A stretch of DNA of 45,480 nucleotides from a virus: IMG/VR virus record IMGVR_UViG_3300013306_000027, positions 1 to 45,480 of that record; one strand, written 5' to 3'. The notes under the pieces were generated by a model. That model did no database searches. It saw only the letters and a list, made by a program, of their open reading frames with translations, and was not told where the DNA came from. Of this stretch, positions 16,610 to 25,527 are shown piece by piece; positions within the stretch are counted from its first letter, which is position 1, and each line of letters opens with the position of its first letter. A program made the translations under genes and the position numbers.

Positions 16610-16641
16610 AGCTCCCCACTCCCTTGCGGGCCTGGGGAGCT
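16610..16641 (+). terminator. Terminator-like hairpin downstream of alpA-like gene
   Basis: Arms AGCTCCCC and GGGGAGCT enclose 16 bases with an inner CCC/GGG pairing. It is about 140 bases past the AlpA stop. There is no clear T-run after it, so its termination strength is uncertain and it could instead be part of the origin. Confidence 0.4.
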
Positions 16642-16811
16642 GGATTTCGGTATTAGTATTATTTATAGAGTCTATATTTGTAGATAATATTTATACGAAA
16701 TATCTATTGGTTATAGCGTCAGCACATACACCCATTACAACCAATCGAGCCTACCAATCTTCAGATTCTATTCAGAGACCTATTAGGCTAACCCTCAAAG
16801 GGGGAAGCGCC

Positions 16812-16892
16812 ATGAGTTCAACAGACCTAGGTCAACCGGATCAGCGCCAGACACTGAGCCAAGATCTGTCTCACAGGCAGATCGAATCGTAA
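16812..16892 (+). CDS. Possible 26-aa leader peptide
   Basis: An ATG behind a strong AAAGGGGGAAG site opens a 26-codon frame (MSSTDLGQPD...QIES). It is polar with no membrane segment and ends just before the hairpin that precedes the Rep gene. It could couple translation to the hairpin and control Rep level. The only support is the ribosome site. Confidence 0.3.
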   Translation: MSSTDLGQPDQRQTLSQDLSHRQIES

Positions 16893-16904
16893 ATATATAC
16901 CCAG

Positions 16905-16934
16905 TCCGCTGAGTTTATGAATTCACTCAGCGGA
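16905..16934. repeat. Perfect 10-bp inverted repeat before the Rep gene
   Basis: TCCGCTGAGT and ACTCAGCGGA form a perfect hairpin with a 10-base loop (TTATGAATTC). It ends 8 bases before the Rep ATG, so it could be a nick-site hairpin for the HUH Rep or an RNA structure that hides the Rep ribosome site. Confidence 0.6.
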
Positions 16935-16942
16935 TCATCCCC

Positions 16943-17605
16943 ATGGCTCACCAATCCAAGCGTCACGCTGGCAACAGCAATCTTCACTTGCATTACGAGG
17001 ACACCTTTCGCGGTCTACCCGTGATGGCGTCCTACGCCCCCTTCATTACCGAATACCTCGAACGACTTTACGAAACGACTCAGTTAGCGCTGAGCGACCA
17101 TCGCCAGGTGTTCGCGATACGTTTCGATCTGCGCTTTCCAGACGACGATCTACCACCTGAATCAGGTAATGCCGTCATCTCCAGATTTGTCGACTCCTTG
17201 ACCGCCAGGATTCAATTAGCTCGCAAGCGCTCAGAGCGTCTGAACGGCTCTGCACATCAGACAAGCGTTCGATGGTGTTGGGTCAGAGAGATTGGGCAGG
17301 AGGGGCGTCCGCATTACCACTTCGTCTTACTGCTTAACCGAGATGCGTTCCACACAGTGGGGCGCTTTCAATCAGAAAGAGAGAACCTATACAGCCGCAT
17401 TCAGTCCGCATGGGCCAGTGCGCTAAGGGTTCCTTTCGAGGATGCCGTTGGCTTGGTGCATATCCCTGCAAACGCCACATTCCACCTCTCTCAGGGTGAT
17501 CCAGAGGAAATGGATCGGTACTTCCACCGTGTTAGTTATATCTGCAAAGCAGCGACCAAGGACTTCGGCAGTCGCTGCCGTGCATTTGGTTGCAGTAGGG
17601 ACTGA
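16943..17605 (+). CDS. YagK/YfjJ-type (inovirus Gp2-like) Rep protein with HUH motifs, 220 aa
   Basis: The protein carries a Rep motif I-like strand (FAIRFDLRF, about 57-65), a His-x-His pair H124/H126 in PHYHFVLLL, and Y199-x-x-K202 in VSYICKAAT. This is the metal-His and catalytic-Tyr pattern of HUH single-strand endonucleases. The RPHYHFVLLLN region and SRCRAFGCSR end fit the YagK/YfjJ C-terminal family found in CP4-57-like islands. It would nick an origin to start replication of the excised island. A perfect hairpin lies directly upstream. The ribosome site is weak. Confidence 0.75.
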   Translation: MAHQSKRHAGNSNLHLHYEDTFRGLPVMASYAPFITEYLERLYETTQLALSDHRQVFAIRFDLRFPDDDLPPESGNAVISRFVDSLTARIQLARKRSERLNGSAHQTSVRWCWVREIGQEGRPHYHFVLLLNRDAFHTVGRFQSERENLYSRIQSAWASALRVPFEDAVGLVHIPANATFHLSQGDPEEMDRYFHRVSYICKAATKDFGSRCRAFGCSRD

Positions 17606-17848
17606 GTGACGGCATCGCCGCTACAGCCAGAACATCTTTTCCCGCAGCGACGTCATCTTTGATATCGATCCAGATCGGCTGGGTGCTCACCTGGCCCGTC
17701 ATCGAGCGGGTATTCACCCTCGGCTACCGAACGTCAACCTCAAGTCTCCAGCTCTGTGCCTGCATACGACTACACGTTCAGTGGGGCTGGGCATGAGCTA
17801 TTTCGCTAATCCCATACTTAATCCATCAATTATTTAGTAGGAACGGTA

Positions 17849-18220
17849 ATGAATTTTCCCGTCAGTGATTCACGCATCGATCTATCCCATTCAAGCGCTT
17901 CAATCCTAATCAACCGGATGGTTAAGGCTGTCACTTGTACGGACGAGCCGGCCTACCTTGTCACCCTGGATGCTCTGGGCGATGAGCAGGTCAAGTTTAC
18001 ATCGCTGTCTAGGCTATTCGACTGCGTGCCACAGATAAACGAGGAGTACGCGGATTGCTGTGACGATGAACACCAAGATGTCAGACGTCTCAGCGATTTT
18101 TCTCGAACCGGCCTGAAAAACCAAATCGTAAGTGCCAACCGGCTAAGCTTTGCCGAAAGAGGCATCTCATCAGTTGTGTTTGAACCGAAGCTGCCAAACG
18201 TTGTTCACGTAGCATTGTAG
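17849..18220 (+). CDS. Unknown small island protein, 123 aa
   Basis: An AGGA site lies about 6 bases before the ATG. The 123-residue product is acidic in the middle (INEEYADCCDDEHQD) with two adjacent Cys, and has no membrane segment or known motif. It stands between the Rep gene and the defence module, 60 bases before the SNF2 gene, on the same strand. It could be the first gene of the SNF2 operon or a separate unit. The preceding 243 bases hold no feature that I can support. Confidence 0.55.
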   Translation: MNFPVSDSRIDLSHSSASILINRMVKAVTCTDEPAYLVTLDALGDEQVKFTSLSRLFDCVPQINEEYADCCDDEHQDVRRLSDFSRTGLKNQIVSANRLSFAERGISSVVFEPKLPNVVHVAL

Positions 18221-18280
18221 CGGTTGCCCGCCACTAGGCTACTGTTGGATACCAACGACAACGTTTTCTGAGGAATTGGA

Positions 18281-21200
18281 ATGAACGAGTTGCTGCATGC
18301 ATCGGGAGCGGTGATAGCACTTTGGCTGGAGACAAAACTTCCTTCGCTAAGCCCGAAGTGGTGGGTCGACAATGTCTTTAACCGTTTGACCTTTCCGCAG
18401 CAACGACTCGTCGAGGAAAAGCGTATCCAGTCTCTCACGGGGCTTGACCTAGCCGCTATCCTTCGCGTGCTTGATCAGAACTGGACCGAACTGGCAGGGG
18501 CCGAGCCCCTCCCGAGAGAGGCGAGAAATTGGGTCAAGGAGCTGCAAAGCGTTCGCAATCGGTGGGCTCATGCTCCTGCAGGTGGCTTGAACTCCATGGA
18601 CGCTTATCGAGACGCCGATACTCTGAAGCGGTTCCTTTACGTTATTAATGCTGATGATGCTCTTCTAAACCGAGTCGAAGAGTTCAAGCAAGCTACTCTG
18701 GCTAGGATGGCATCGCAAATTCAAGTGCCAGCAGCGTCAATACAGGGCTCTGCCCAGACCACCCTACCTGCAGAAAGCCCTGCGCCCGCGCCAAAATCGG
18801 CACAAAAGTTTTCAGTTGGAGAGCTACTCTGCCTGCGCTCGAATCCTAGCGCCGTGTTCCCCGTTTTGGAGGTACTTCCAAGCGTAGAGGCAGAGACCCG
18901 CTACCGGGTCTTCGAGAATGGGGCGAGGCAGATTTACTATGAAAGCCAGCTCCAAGCACTGGATGAGCCAACTGAAAGCCATAAGGTCCTGACCGCGACC
19001 GAGCTCTCCGCAATGCTCAGTGCAGTGCAACTATCCTCGCCGTCGGCCTCTGCACTCTACTCATTGAATTCCGGCCGCGTTCGGTTTGTTCCGTACCAGT
19101 ACCGACCGATATTCAAGCTCATTCGAGCAGACCGGCCACGCCTGCTTGTTGCAGACGAAGTTGGTGTGGGTAAGACAATCGAGGCTGGGCTCATCCTCAA
19201 GGAGTTGCAGGCCCGTAGTGATATCAAGTCCGTCCTCATCATCTGCCCAAAAGCCCTTGTAGCGGAGCGCAAGTGGGAACTGGAGATGAAGCGCTTTGAT
19301 GAGCACTTCGTCGCGTTCGACGGTTCACTGCTCCGCCACTGTATTAAGGAAACACACCTCAGTGGTGAGTGGCCTGCCCAATACGAGAAAGCAATTCTTC
19401 CGACCTCACTGTTCGATGGCGATTTGCTCTTTGGCAAGCCGGGTAAGGGGAAGTCGCGAGACCTTGGTCTGCTTGAGCTAGATCCCTCACCGAAGTTCGA
19501 CCTAGTCATCGTTGATGAAGCGCATCACATCCGCAATGCAGATACGTTTCTGCACCAAGCAGTGCGCTACTTTGCGGATAATGCGGAGGCGGTGGTATTT
19601 CTTTCGGCTACCCCGATGCAACTTGGTCGTGAAGACCTCTACACGCTGCTAAACGTCCTGCGCCCCGACGTCATCATTGATCCGGCAAGCTTCAGCCAGA
19701 TGGCTGAGCCTAACCAGTTTATCAACACCGGCATTCAGGCCTGCCGTCGGGGAAGTTCAGGCTGGACAGAGGAAGTGCGGGAACAACTTCGTAGCGTTGC
19801 CAGCACTACTTGGGGGCGCGAGGTGCTCGCGGTGAACCCGGGGTTCCAGCACATCTATGATGGGCTAGCCGAAGGATCTGAGGACGGCGCTGCTCGCATT
19901 AAGACCATCCAGGCCCTGGAAGACCTCTACACTTTTAGTTCGCTCATCAATCGCACCAGGCGCCGCGACATCGGTGAATTCACGACCCGAAAGGCTGAGA
20001 CGGTTACCACCGAGTTCACGCCTAACCAAAGGGCTCTTCATGACGACCTACTTTCCGTAATCGCCCGAATTTTTGCTCGGCTGCATGGCAATCAGAACGT
20101 CAAGTTCATGATGACAACGGTCAGCCGACAGGCTGCGAGCAGCCTATATGGCTTGGCTCCAGCTCTCGAGGACATCCTTTTGGGCAAGCTCGCCCGTCTT
20201 GAAGCTGAAGACGATGGTGAAGACGTTGAAGAGCGCTCCTTCGACTTCGTGGGCCAAATTACCGAGGACATCGAGTCGCTTGTCGAGCGGGCCAAGCGTC
20301 TGGATCCGAAGGACCCGAAGGCAGAAGCCTTTATGCAGGTGGTCACTGACAAACTGACCATGCCTCGCAACAAGCTCTTGGTCTTCAGTACCTTCAGGCA
20401 CACCCTTCACTATCTCGTTGGCAAGCTGAAGGCGGCCAACATCCGCTTTGGCCTAGTGCACGGTGGCATCGCCGATGAAAACCGTGCGTCGCTGCGCTAC
20501 CGCTTTTCTTTGCCGAAGGAGGATGAAGACGCAATCGATGTGCTCTTATCCTCGGAGGTCGGTTGTGAAGGTCTGGACTTCCAGTTCTGCGACTGCCTCA
20601 TCAACTTCGATCTGCCGTGGAACCCGATGCGAATCGAGCAGCGCATTGGCCGTATCGACCGCTATGGGCAGCAAAGCGATGCAGTGGGTATCTTCAACCT
20701 GGTCACACCTGGGACGATTGATGCGGAAATTTATGACCGCTGCCTATCTCGTATCGGAGTGTTCCAGCATGCCATTGGCGGCAATGAGGAAATCCTGGGT
20801 GACATCACGCGAGAGCTTCACAGCATAGCCGAGACCTTCAACCTCAGCGAAGAGGAGCGGGCCCAACGACTTCAGCAACTGTCCGACAATAAGATTCGAC
20901 AAATCGAGGAAGAGCAGCGCCTCGAAGAGCGCCAGGGTGAGCTATTCGGACTCAATATCGCTGCGGCGAGCTGGGAACAGCGTCTGGCGCAGTCCCGAAA
21001 CCATTGGCTTGAACCTCATGCGCTTAGCCGTGCAGTGGCATCCTATCTGGGCCGACGTCTTGGCAAAGAGCAGGATTTCCTACTTGGGGACAAACCACTG
21101 AAAACCTTGCGTCTCAGCCAAGAGGCCCGTGCTACGTTGCTCGAGGACTTCCGCAAGCTTCCGCGTTCAACAGACCCGATGCATCGAGGATGGGAGAGAT

Positions 21201-21856
21201 GGCTCAAAGGCTCTGTGCCAACGCTGCAAGCCACGTTCGAGCAGGAGTGTGCTGTAGAAAATCCATCAGCGGTGCTTCTCTCCCTAGGGCACCCGTTGCT
21301 CCGTCAAGCAGCGGCCTTCCTCAAAGAGGCGGAGGTGGTCATCGTCAAGGTTTCGGTTATGCATGAGGCTTTGCCTGTTGGCACGCATCCATTTGCGCTT
21401 TACCGCTGGTATAGGCAGGGCGTGAAGCACGATGAAGAACTGGTGCCTGTGGCTGCTGAAGCATCCATCGCAGAAGCACTTCTGGAGTTACTGCAAGGGG
21501 CAGCTGACGCGCCTAGCGTTGAGGTGCCATCGCAGCAAGTCTGGGATGGCCTGGATGGCGTCCATCACCAGCTGTGGCTGGCAAAGTCGACACAGCATTC
21601 CGAAGACAATCGGCAGCTTGTTGGCGTGCGAATTCAGAGCCTGACGGCCAGCTTTACCGCTCGCAAGGCCTTGCTGGAAGAACAGATAGGACGTGCCACG
21701 AACGACAAGATTCGTGTGATGAAGCAGGCAGAGCTAGAGCGCGCGCAAGTCGACTTTGACATACGCATCGCCGCCTTACGTCGCGCAGCCGAAAGTGGCG
21801 ACATCCGAGCCACACCAACTGTGTTCGGTATTCTGGAAGTGCGGAGGCCAGTATGA
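18281..21856 (+). CDS. SNF2-family helicase with N-terminal Swt1-type HEPN domain, 1191 aa
   Basis: Residues 1-125 form a helical domain with an R-x4-H motif (R92-H97, in VRNRWAHAP), as in Swt1-type HEPN domains, which are often RNases. A superfamily 2 SNF2/RapA-like motor follows: Walker A (DEVGVGKTIEAG, about 292), DEAH box (IVDEAHHIRN, about 411), SATPMQ (about 443), and helicase C motifs ending QRIGRIDRYGQ (about 786). The C-terminus is helical and Gln/Glu-rich. It would translocate on DNA. The start follows a GAGGA site; the stop overlaps the next start by four bases, so the pair is coupled. DISARM's DrmD is a similar-size SNF2 protein, but no DrmA/B/C genes are present. Confidence 0.88.
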   Translation: MNELLHASGAVIALWLETKLPSLSPKWWVDNVFNRLTFPQQRLVEEKRIQSLTGLDLAAILRVLDQNWTELAGAEPLPREARNWVKELQSVRNRWAHAPAGGLNSMDAYRDADTLKRFLYVINADDALLNRVEEFKQATLARMASQIQVPAASIQGSAQTTLPAESPAPAPKSAQKFSVGELLCLRSNPSAVFPVLEVLPSVEAETRYRVFENGARQIYYESQLQALDEPTESHKVLTATELSAMLSAVQLSSPSASALYSLNSGRVRFVPYQYRPIFKLIRADRPRLLVADEVGVGKTIEAGLILKELQARSDIKSVLIICPKALVAERKWELEMKRFDEHFVAFDGSLLRHCIKETHLSGEWPAQYEKAILPTSLFDGDLLFGKPGKGKSRDLGLLELDPSPKFDLVIVDEAHHIRNADTFLHQAVRYFADNAEAVVFLSATPMQLGREDLYTLLNVLRPDVIIDPASFSQMAEPNQFINTGIQACRRGSSGWTEEVREQLRSVASTTWGREVLAVNPGFQHIYDGLAEGSEDGAARIKTIQALEDLYTFSSLINRTRRRDIGEFTTRKAETVTTEFTPNQRALHDDLLSVIARIFARLHGNQNVKFMMTTVSRQAASSLYGLAPALEDILLGKLARLEAEDDGEDVEERSFDFVGQITEDIESLVERAKRLDPKDPKAEAFMQVVTDKLTMPRNKLLVFSTFRHTLHYLVGKLKAANIRFGLVHGGIADENRASLRYRFSLPKEDEDAIDVLLSSEVGCEGLDFQFCDCLINFDLPWNPMRIEQRIGRIDRYGQQSDAVGIFNLVTPGTIDAEIYDRCLSRIGVFQHAIGGNEEILGDITRELHSIAETFNLSEEERAQRLQQLSDNKIRQIEEEQRLEERQGELFGLNIAAASWEQRLAQSRNHWLEPHALSRAVASYLGRRLGKEQDFLLGDKPLKTLRLSQEARATLLEDFRKLPRSTDPMHRGWERWLKGSVPTLQATFEQECAVENPSAVLLSLGHPLLRQAAAFLKEAEVVIVKVSVMHEALPVGTHPFALYRWYRQGVKHDEELVPVAAEASIAEALLELLQGAADAPSVEVPSQQVWDGLDGVHHQLWLAKSTQHSEDNRQLVGVRIQSLTASFTARKALLEEQIGRATNDKIRVMKQAELERAQVDFDIRIAALRRAAESGDIRATPTVFGILEVRRPV

Positions 21857-24800
21857 GCGTCATTCAGACAATCGCAAGTCAACGTAAGAAGCTGCTCGAT
21901 GGCCTAGATGCCAATGAAGGCGATATCAACCTTCGCATCTTTGAGGACTTCTACCCCGACGAAGCCCACTTCATTTACGAGCTCCTACAAAACGCTGAGG
22001 ATGCTGGGGCCTCTGAGGTTTCGTTTGAACTGTTACCTCATTCCTGTGCGTTCGAACACAACGGAACTCGCCACTTCAACGAGCAAGACATTCGCGGCAT
22101 CACCGGGATCTTCAATAGCAGCAAGAAGGATAGTCCCGATAAGATTGGCAAGTTTGGGGTTGGGTTCAAGTCAGTGTTTGTATACACGGATTCGCCTGTT
22201 GTCTACTCCAAGGACTACAGCTTCAAGATTTTGAAGCTGGTTCTCCCTCAACAAGTTCCTCCCAAGCAGGGTTTGGGTGAGCGGACGCGCTTCGAGTTAC
22301 CGTTCAACAACCCCAAGAAGGATGTCGAGACTGCGTATGCCGAGGTCAAAGCTGGCCTCGAGCAGCTCTCCGAGACGACTCTTCTGTTTCTCAACAACCT
22401 TCGATACATCAAGTGGAAAGTCGGAGCCCAAGAAGGTGCGGTTCTTCGCGAGGAGCACTCGGAATCGCATGTTGAGGTGCTTAAACTTGTCGATGGCAAG
22501 GAAGTCCTCAGTTCGCACTGGCTACGTTTCAGCGCTCCAGTGCAGGACGTTACTCGCTTCTCTGCACCTGTTGACGGAGTTGAGCGCCAGAAAGTAACAG
22601 TCGCATTCGAGCTCGAATTGACCAGCGATACAAATTCCTTCGACAAGAGCAAGCCGCTTGCCAAGCAGGTTAAGATCATCTCAGCGATAAAGGGCAAGGT
22701 CTCGGTCTTCTTCCCTGCTGAAAAGGAGACATCCGGACTGCGATTCCATTTGCACGGGCCCTTTGTCCCCGAACTGAGCCGAGCCAGCATCAAAAATTCT
22801 TCGGAGAACCTTCCGCTCTTTGATCAACTGGCAGTTGTTACCGCGAAGGCTTTGCACAAAGTCAAGGAAATAGGCCTCCTGACGGGTGAGTTCCTCGCTG
22901 TGCTCCCAAACAACGATGACCCACTTCCGGAGCGTTATCAGGTCATACGCAAGGCGGTCCTAGAGGAGATGCGTAAGACCCCACTGGTGCCAACATATGG
23001 GGGGGGCTTCGCTCCGGCGATGCGCCTATGTCAGGCGCGTGCGTCGCTCAAGGCGCTCCTGCATGCAGAGGACTTGGCGTTTGTGACCGAGCGTAGAGAC
23101 GAGCCAGATTGGGCAATTGGTGCTACGCAGAGGAACAGCAATCAAGATAGGCTCTTGGCAAGCCTGGGAATACCGAGCGTGGATACCGAGGATCTCAAGA
23201 AATTCTTCGAGTCCAAGGCTCGAAGGAGCAACTATTCCTGGGATGAGTTCGAGCTGAGTCCGAGTGTCCTTAGCTGGCTCGCGACAAAGTCATTTGAATG
23301 GCTTCAATCGTTGTACGAGTTGCTACATAAGCACTGCGAAGCCCTTGGCGACTATGGCAGTCTGCGAGATGTCTATTTCGTCAAGCTCACGTCAGGAAAT
23401 TGGGGGACTGGTTCCATCGCTTACTTTCAGACGGGGCCAGTCAGCGAAACTGACCCGTATTATCGGGTGGACGACCGCATTCTTACGACTGGGATCCTGA
23501 AGGCAAAGCAGCAGGATGCAAGGCTGTTCTTGGAGCGAATTGGCGTTCGTGAACCCAATGAGGTCGACGAGATGATCCAGTTACTACGGTCTCGGTATCA
23601 GGAGAGTACATCACCTCCGAGCGATAAGGCCTACCTTGAGGACCTCGAGAGGATGATTGCCCTCCTGGAGAAGAACCCGTTTCTGAAGGGTATATTTGCG
23701 AAGGCCCGCATCTTCAAGATTGCATCATTGTCCGCGCAGTGGGCGACGGCAAGCCAAGTCTACTTGGACTCCCCATTCATGCGAACAGAACTCAAAATAT
23801 TCTACGAATTGACCGTCGACCAGAAGCAAAAGCGCTGGCCGCTGGACTCATGGTACTTGTCTTCTGGTATTCCCGCAGAAAATATTTCACGCTTTGCCGC
23901 GCAAGTTGGCTGCCAGAAGGAGTTTGACGAGCTCTACACTATAGCCAGTTGTAGGAACAACCCTAACTGGATGTACCTGTCGCAGGCAGCAGGAGCCCGC
24001 CGCTCAGGCAACTCCATTAACCATGACTTTGCCCTGACAGCTGAGGCTTTGCTGTTGTTGAATTCGAAAAAAACGGAGGCTGCGCTGTTGGTGTGGCAGG
24101 CGCTACGTCGGAGCGATACTGCATCGCCGTCCATTCTCAAGGCGCGCTACCAGTTAACCGAGAAGGGTGGTTCCCGCTATGCAGATTCGCAGCTCGTATG
24201 TGTGCTAAAGGATCTTGCATGGATCCCTCAGACAGACGGTTCTTTCGTCAAGCCAAGGGCTGCAACTGCTGCTCGCTTGCCCAAAGGCTTCGCAGTCGAT
24301 ACCGGATTCAAGTGGCTGGAAGCACTTGGGTTCGGGACGGATGACAAGAGGCGAACTGCTGACAATACTATTCGTGCTACGCACCGAGATGAGCTCGGGT
24401 TCAAGTCGGAAGAGGAATTACATCGAGCGCTAGCCTTCACCAAGCTTCCGATCGAAGAGCAGCATCGCATCTTGGACTTGGCTTCCAAGGGTAGTCCGGA
24501 GCCAGTCGAGCTTCCGGAACGGTCAGTTCGTAATCCTGAGCTTCGCCAGAGGCGTGTGGGGGAGGAGGCAAGAGAGACACCCGATAAGACTTCTGTGCAG
24601 CGGCAGCGCTCGGTGCAATTGGGGGCAGCTGAGGCTAAGTCTGCAGCAAAGGCCTACCTCGCAGACCAGTACATTAACTCCAACGGGCAGATGATTTGCC
24701 AGGCCTGTATGGGAGAGCTGCCGTTCAAGTTGCCTACGGGGGAGTACTACTTCGAGGCAGTGGAGCTAGTGGTCGACTCACCCAAGCGCTACCGTGAGAC

Positions 24801-25002
24801 ATACCTTGCACTTTGCCCAAATCACGCCGCCGCGTACCAATATGCCAACGCACAGCGAAACTCTATGGGCGAGCTCGTGGCCACGGCCGCAAGCAATGAA
24901 ATCGAGGTAGCCTTGGGCGGCTACGTGACGACTCTTTATTTCACGGAGATGCATCTGGCCGACGCCAAAGCGTGTCTGAACTGGGAAGAGAGCGAGGAAT
25001 AG
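21853..25002 (+). CDS. Sacsin-like GHKL ATPase with degenerate HNH-like C-terminus, 1049 aa
   Basis: The N-terminus is a GHKL (Hsp90/sacsin/MutL fold) ATPase: N-box YELLQNAEDAGAS (about 38-50) and G-motifs around IGKFGVGFKSVF (about 98-109). A long middle region has no known domain. Near residues 949-990 is a zinc-like site: CQAC, a YYFEAVELV strand, and LCPNHAAAY. The layout matches HNH domains, but the usual Glu-x-His-His is replaced by EAVEL, so catalysis is doubtful. It overlaps the SNF2 gene by four bases. GHKL ATPases paired with SNF2 helicases, C5-methylases and Vsr nucleases are known from restriction-type operons, which suits the neighbourhood. Confidence 0.82.
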   Translation: MSVIQTIASQRKKLLDGLDANEGDINLRIFEDFYPDEAHFIYELLQNAEDAGASEVSFELLPHSCAFEHNGTRHFNEQDIRGITGIFNSSKKDSPDKIGKFGVGFKSVFVYTDSPVVYSKDYSFKILKLVLPQQVPPKQGLGERTRFELPFNNPKKDVETAYAEVKAGLEQLSETTLLFLNNLRYIKWKVGAQEGAVLREEHSESHVEVLKLVDGKEVLSSHWLRFSAPVQDVTRFSAPVDGVERQKVTVAFELELTSDTNSFDKSKPLAKQVKIISAIKGKVSVFFPAEKETSGLRFHLHGPFVPELSRASIKNSSENLPLFDQLAVVTAKALHKVKEIGLLTGEFLAVLPNNDDPLPERYQVIRKAVLEEMRKTPLVPTYGGGFAPAMRLCQARASLKALLHAEDLAFVTERRDEPDWAIGATQRNSNQDRLLASLGIPSVDTEDLKKFFESKARRSNYSWDEFELSPSVLSWLATKSFEWLQSLYELLHKHCEALGDYGSLRDVYFVKLTSGNWGTGSIAYFQTGPVSETDPYYRVDDRILTTGILKAKQQDARLFLERIGVREPNEVDEMIQLLRSRYQESTSPPSDKAYLEDLERMIALLEKNPFLKGIFAKARIFKIASLSAQWATASQVYLDSPFMRTELKIFYELTVDQKQKRWPLDSWYLSSGIPAENISRFAAQVGCQKEFDELYTIASCRNNPNWMYLSQAAGARRSGNSINHDFALTAEALLLLNSKKTEAALLVWQALRRSDTASPSILKARYQLTEKGGSRYADSQLVCVLKDLAWIPQTDGSFVKPRAATAARLPKGFAVDTGFKWLEALGFGTDDKRRTADNTIRATHRDELGFKSEEELHRALAFTKLPIEEQHRILDLASKGSPEPVELPERSVRNPELRQRRVGEEARETPDKTSVQRQRSVQLGAAEAKSAAKAYLADQYINSNGQMICQACMGELPFKLPTGEYYFEAVELVVDSPKRYRETYLALCPNHAAAYQYANAQRNSMGELVATAASNEIEVALGGYVTTLYFTEMHLADAKACLNWEESEE

Positions 25003-25042
25003 GATAGGGGCACGTTGAAGGGCCGTTGCATGTAACAATGCC

Positions 25043-25480
25043 TTATTCCCCATTCCCCGATGACTGGCGGATTAAGGTATATAGTCGCTCACCGGTTGCA
25101 TTGGCTTTTGCCATGGATGCTAGTTCGCATTCCCAGACAACGAATACCCTCCATCCCCTTGCTTCTAACTCTGCTCTTACAAACTCATCGCGTGCGACAT
25201 TTTTCTCGAATTTCGCTAACCAAAATGTAGTGTTGCTCTTGGGCGTCGTTGCCGTTTTGCAGCCAGTGTGGTTGTGCCAGAAGCATCCATGCACGAACAC
25301 TACGGCCTTGTATCGTGGGAACACTAGATCCGGCTTTCCAGGCAAGTTAGTAGCATGCAGCCGGTAACGAAGGCCATGCCCATGGAGGACCTTGCGTAAT
25401 GAAAGTTCGGGCTGAGTGTCCTTGCTCCTTATGCGTGACATCCTTTCTGAGCGCTCTGCAGGTGAAAGGAAATCGGTCAT
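25043..25480 (-). CDS. vsr: Very-short-patch-repair endonuclease (Vsr family), 145 aa
   Basis: The full Vsr pattern is present: MSRIRSKDTQPE near the N-terminus, D51 in GKPDLVFP, then H64 and H69 in FVHGCFWHNH, with zinc-ligand Cys/His. Vsr nicks T:G mismatches produced by deamination of 5-methylcytosine and usually accompanies a C5-methyltransferase, here the dcm-like gene of the same operon. E. coli Vsr has Thr before the first active His; here it is Val63, as in many homologues. An AGGAGG site lies 6 bases before the ATG, just after a perfect hairpin that separates it from the upstream gene. Confidence 0.92.
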   Translation of the reverse strand: MTDFLSPAERSERMSRIRSKDTQPELSLRKVLHGHGLRYRLHATNLPGKPDLVFPRYKAVVFVHGCFWHNHTGCKTATTPKSNTTFWLAKFEKNVARDEFVRAELEARGWRVFVVWECELASMAKANATGERLYTLIRQSSGNGE

Positions 25481-25492
25481 TCCAGGCCTCCT

Positions 25493-25522
25493 GCCTAGGC
25501 CCTGCTAATGCAGGGCCTAGGC
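25493..25522 (-). promoter_or_regulatory. Perfect 13-bp hairpin between the DptH-like gene and vsr
   Basis: Arms GCCTAGGCCCTGC and GCAGGGCCTAGGC pair perfectly around a TAAT loop. It lies between the stop of the DptH-like gene and the vsr ribosome site. No T-run follows on the minus strand. It could be an mRNA processing or stability element, an attenuator, or a protein-binding palindrome. Confidence 0.65.
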
Positions 25523-25527
25523 ATTGC

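Larger units (their letters stand above)
16472..16942. other. Non-coding, AT-rich region with hairpins (candidate origin)
   Basis: This 471-base stretch holds no long gene. It contains an 8-bp inverted repeat (AGCTCCCC/GGGGAGCT, 16610-16641), a very AT-rich segment (about 16645-16735), a possible 26-codon frame, a GATCTG/CAGATC pair (16863-16884) and a perfect 10-bp inverted repeat just before the Rep start. AT-rich DNA plus a hairpin next to an HUH-type Rep gene is the usual layout of a rolling-circle-type origin. Confidence 0.5.
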
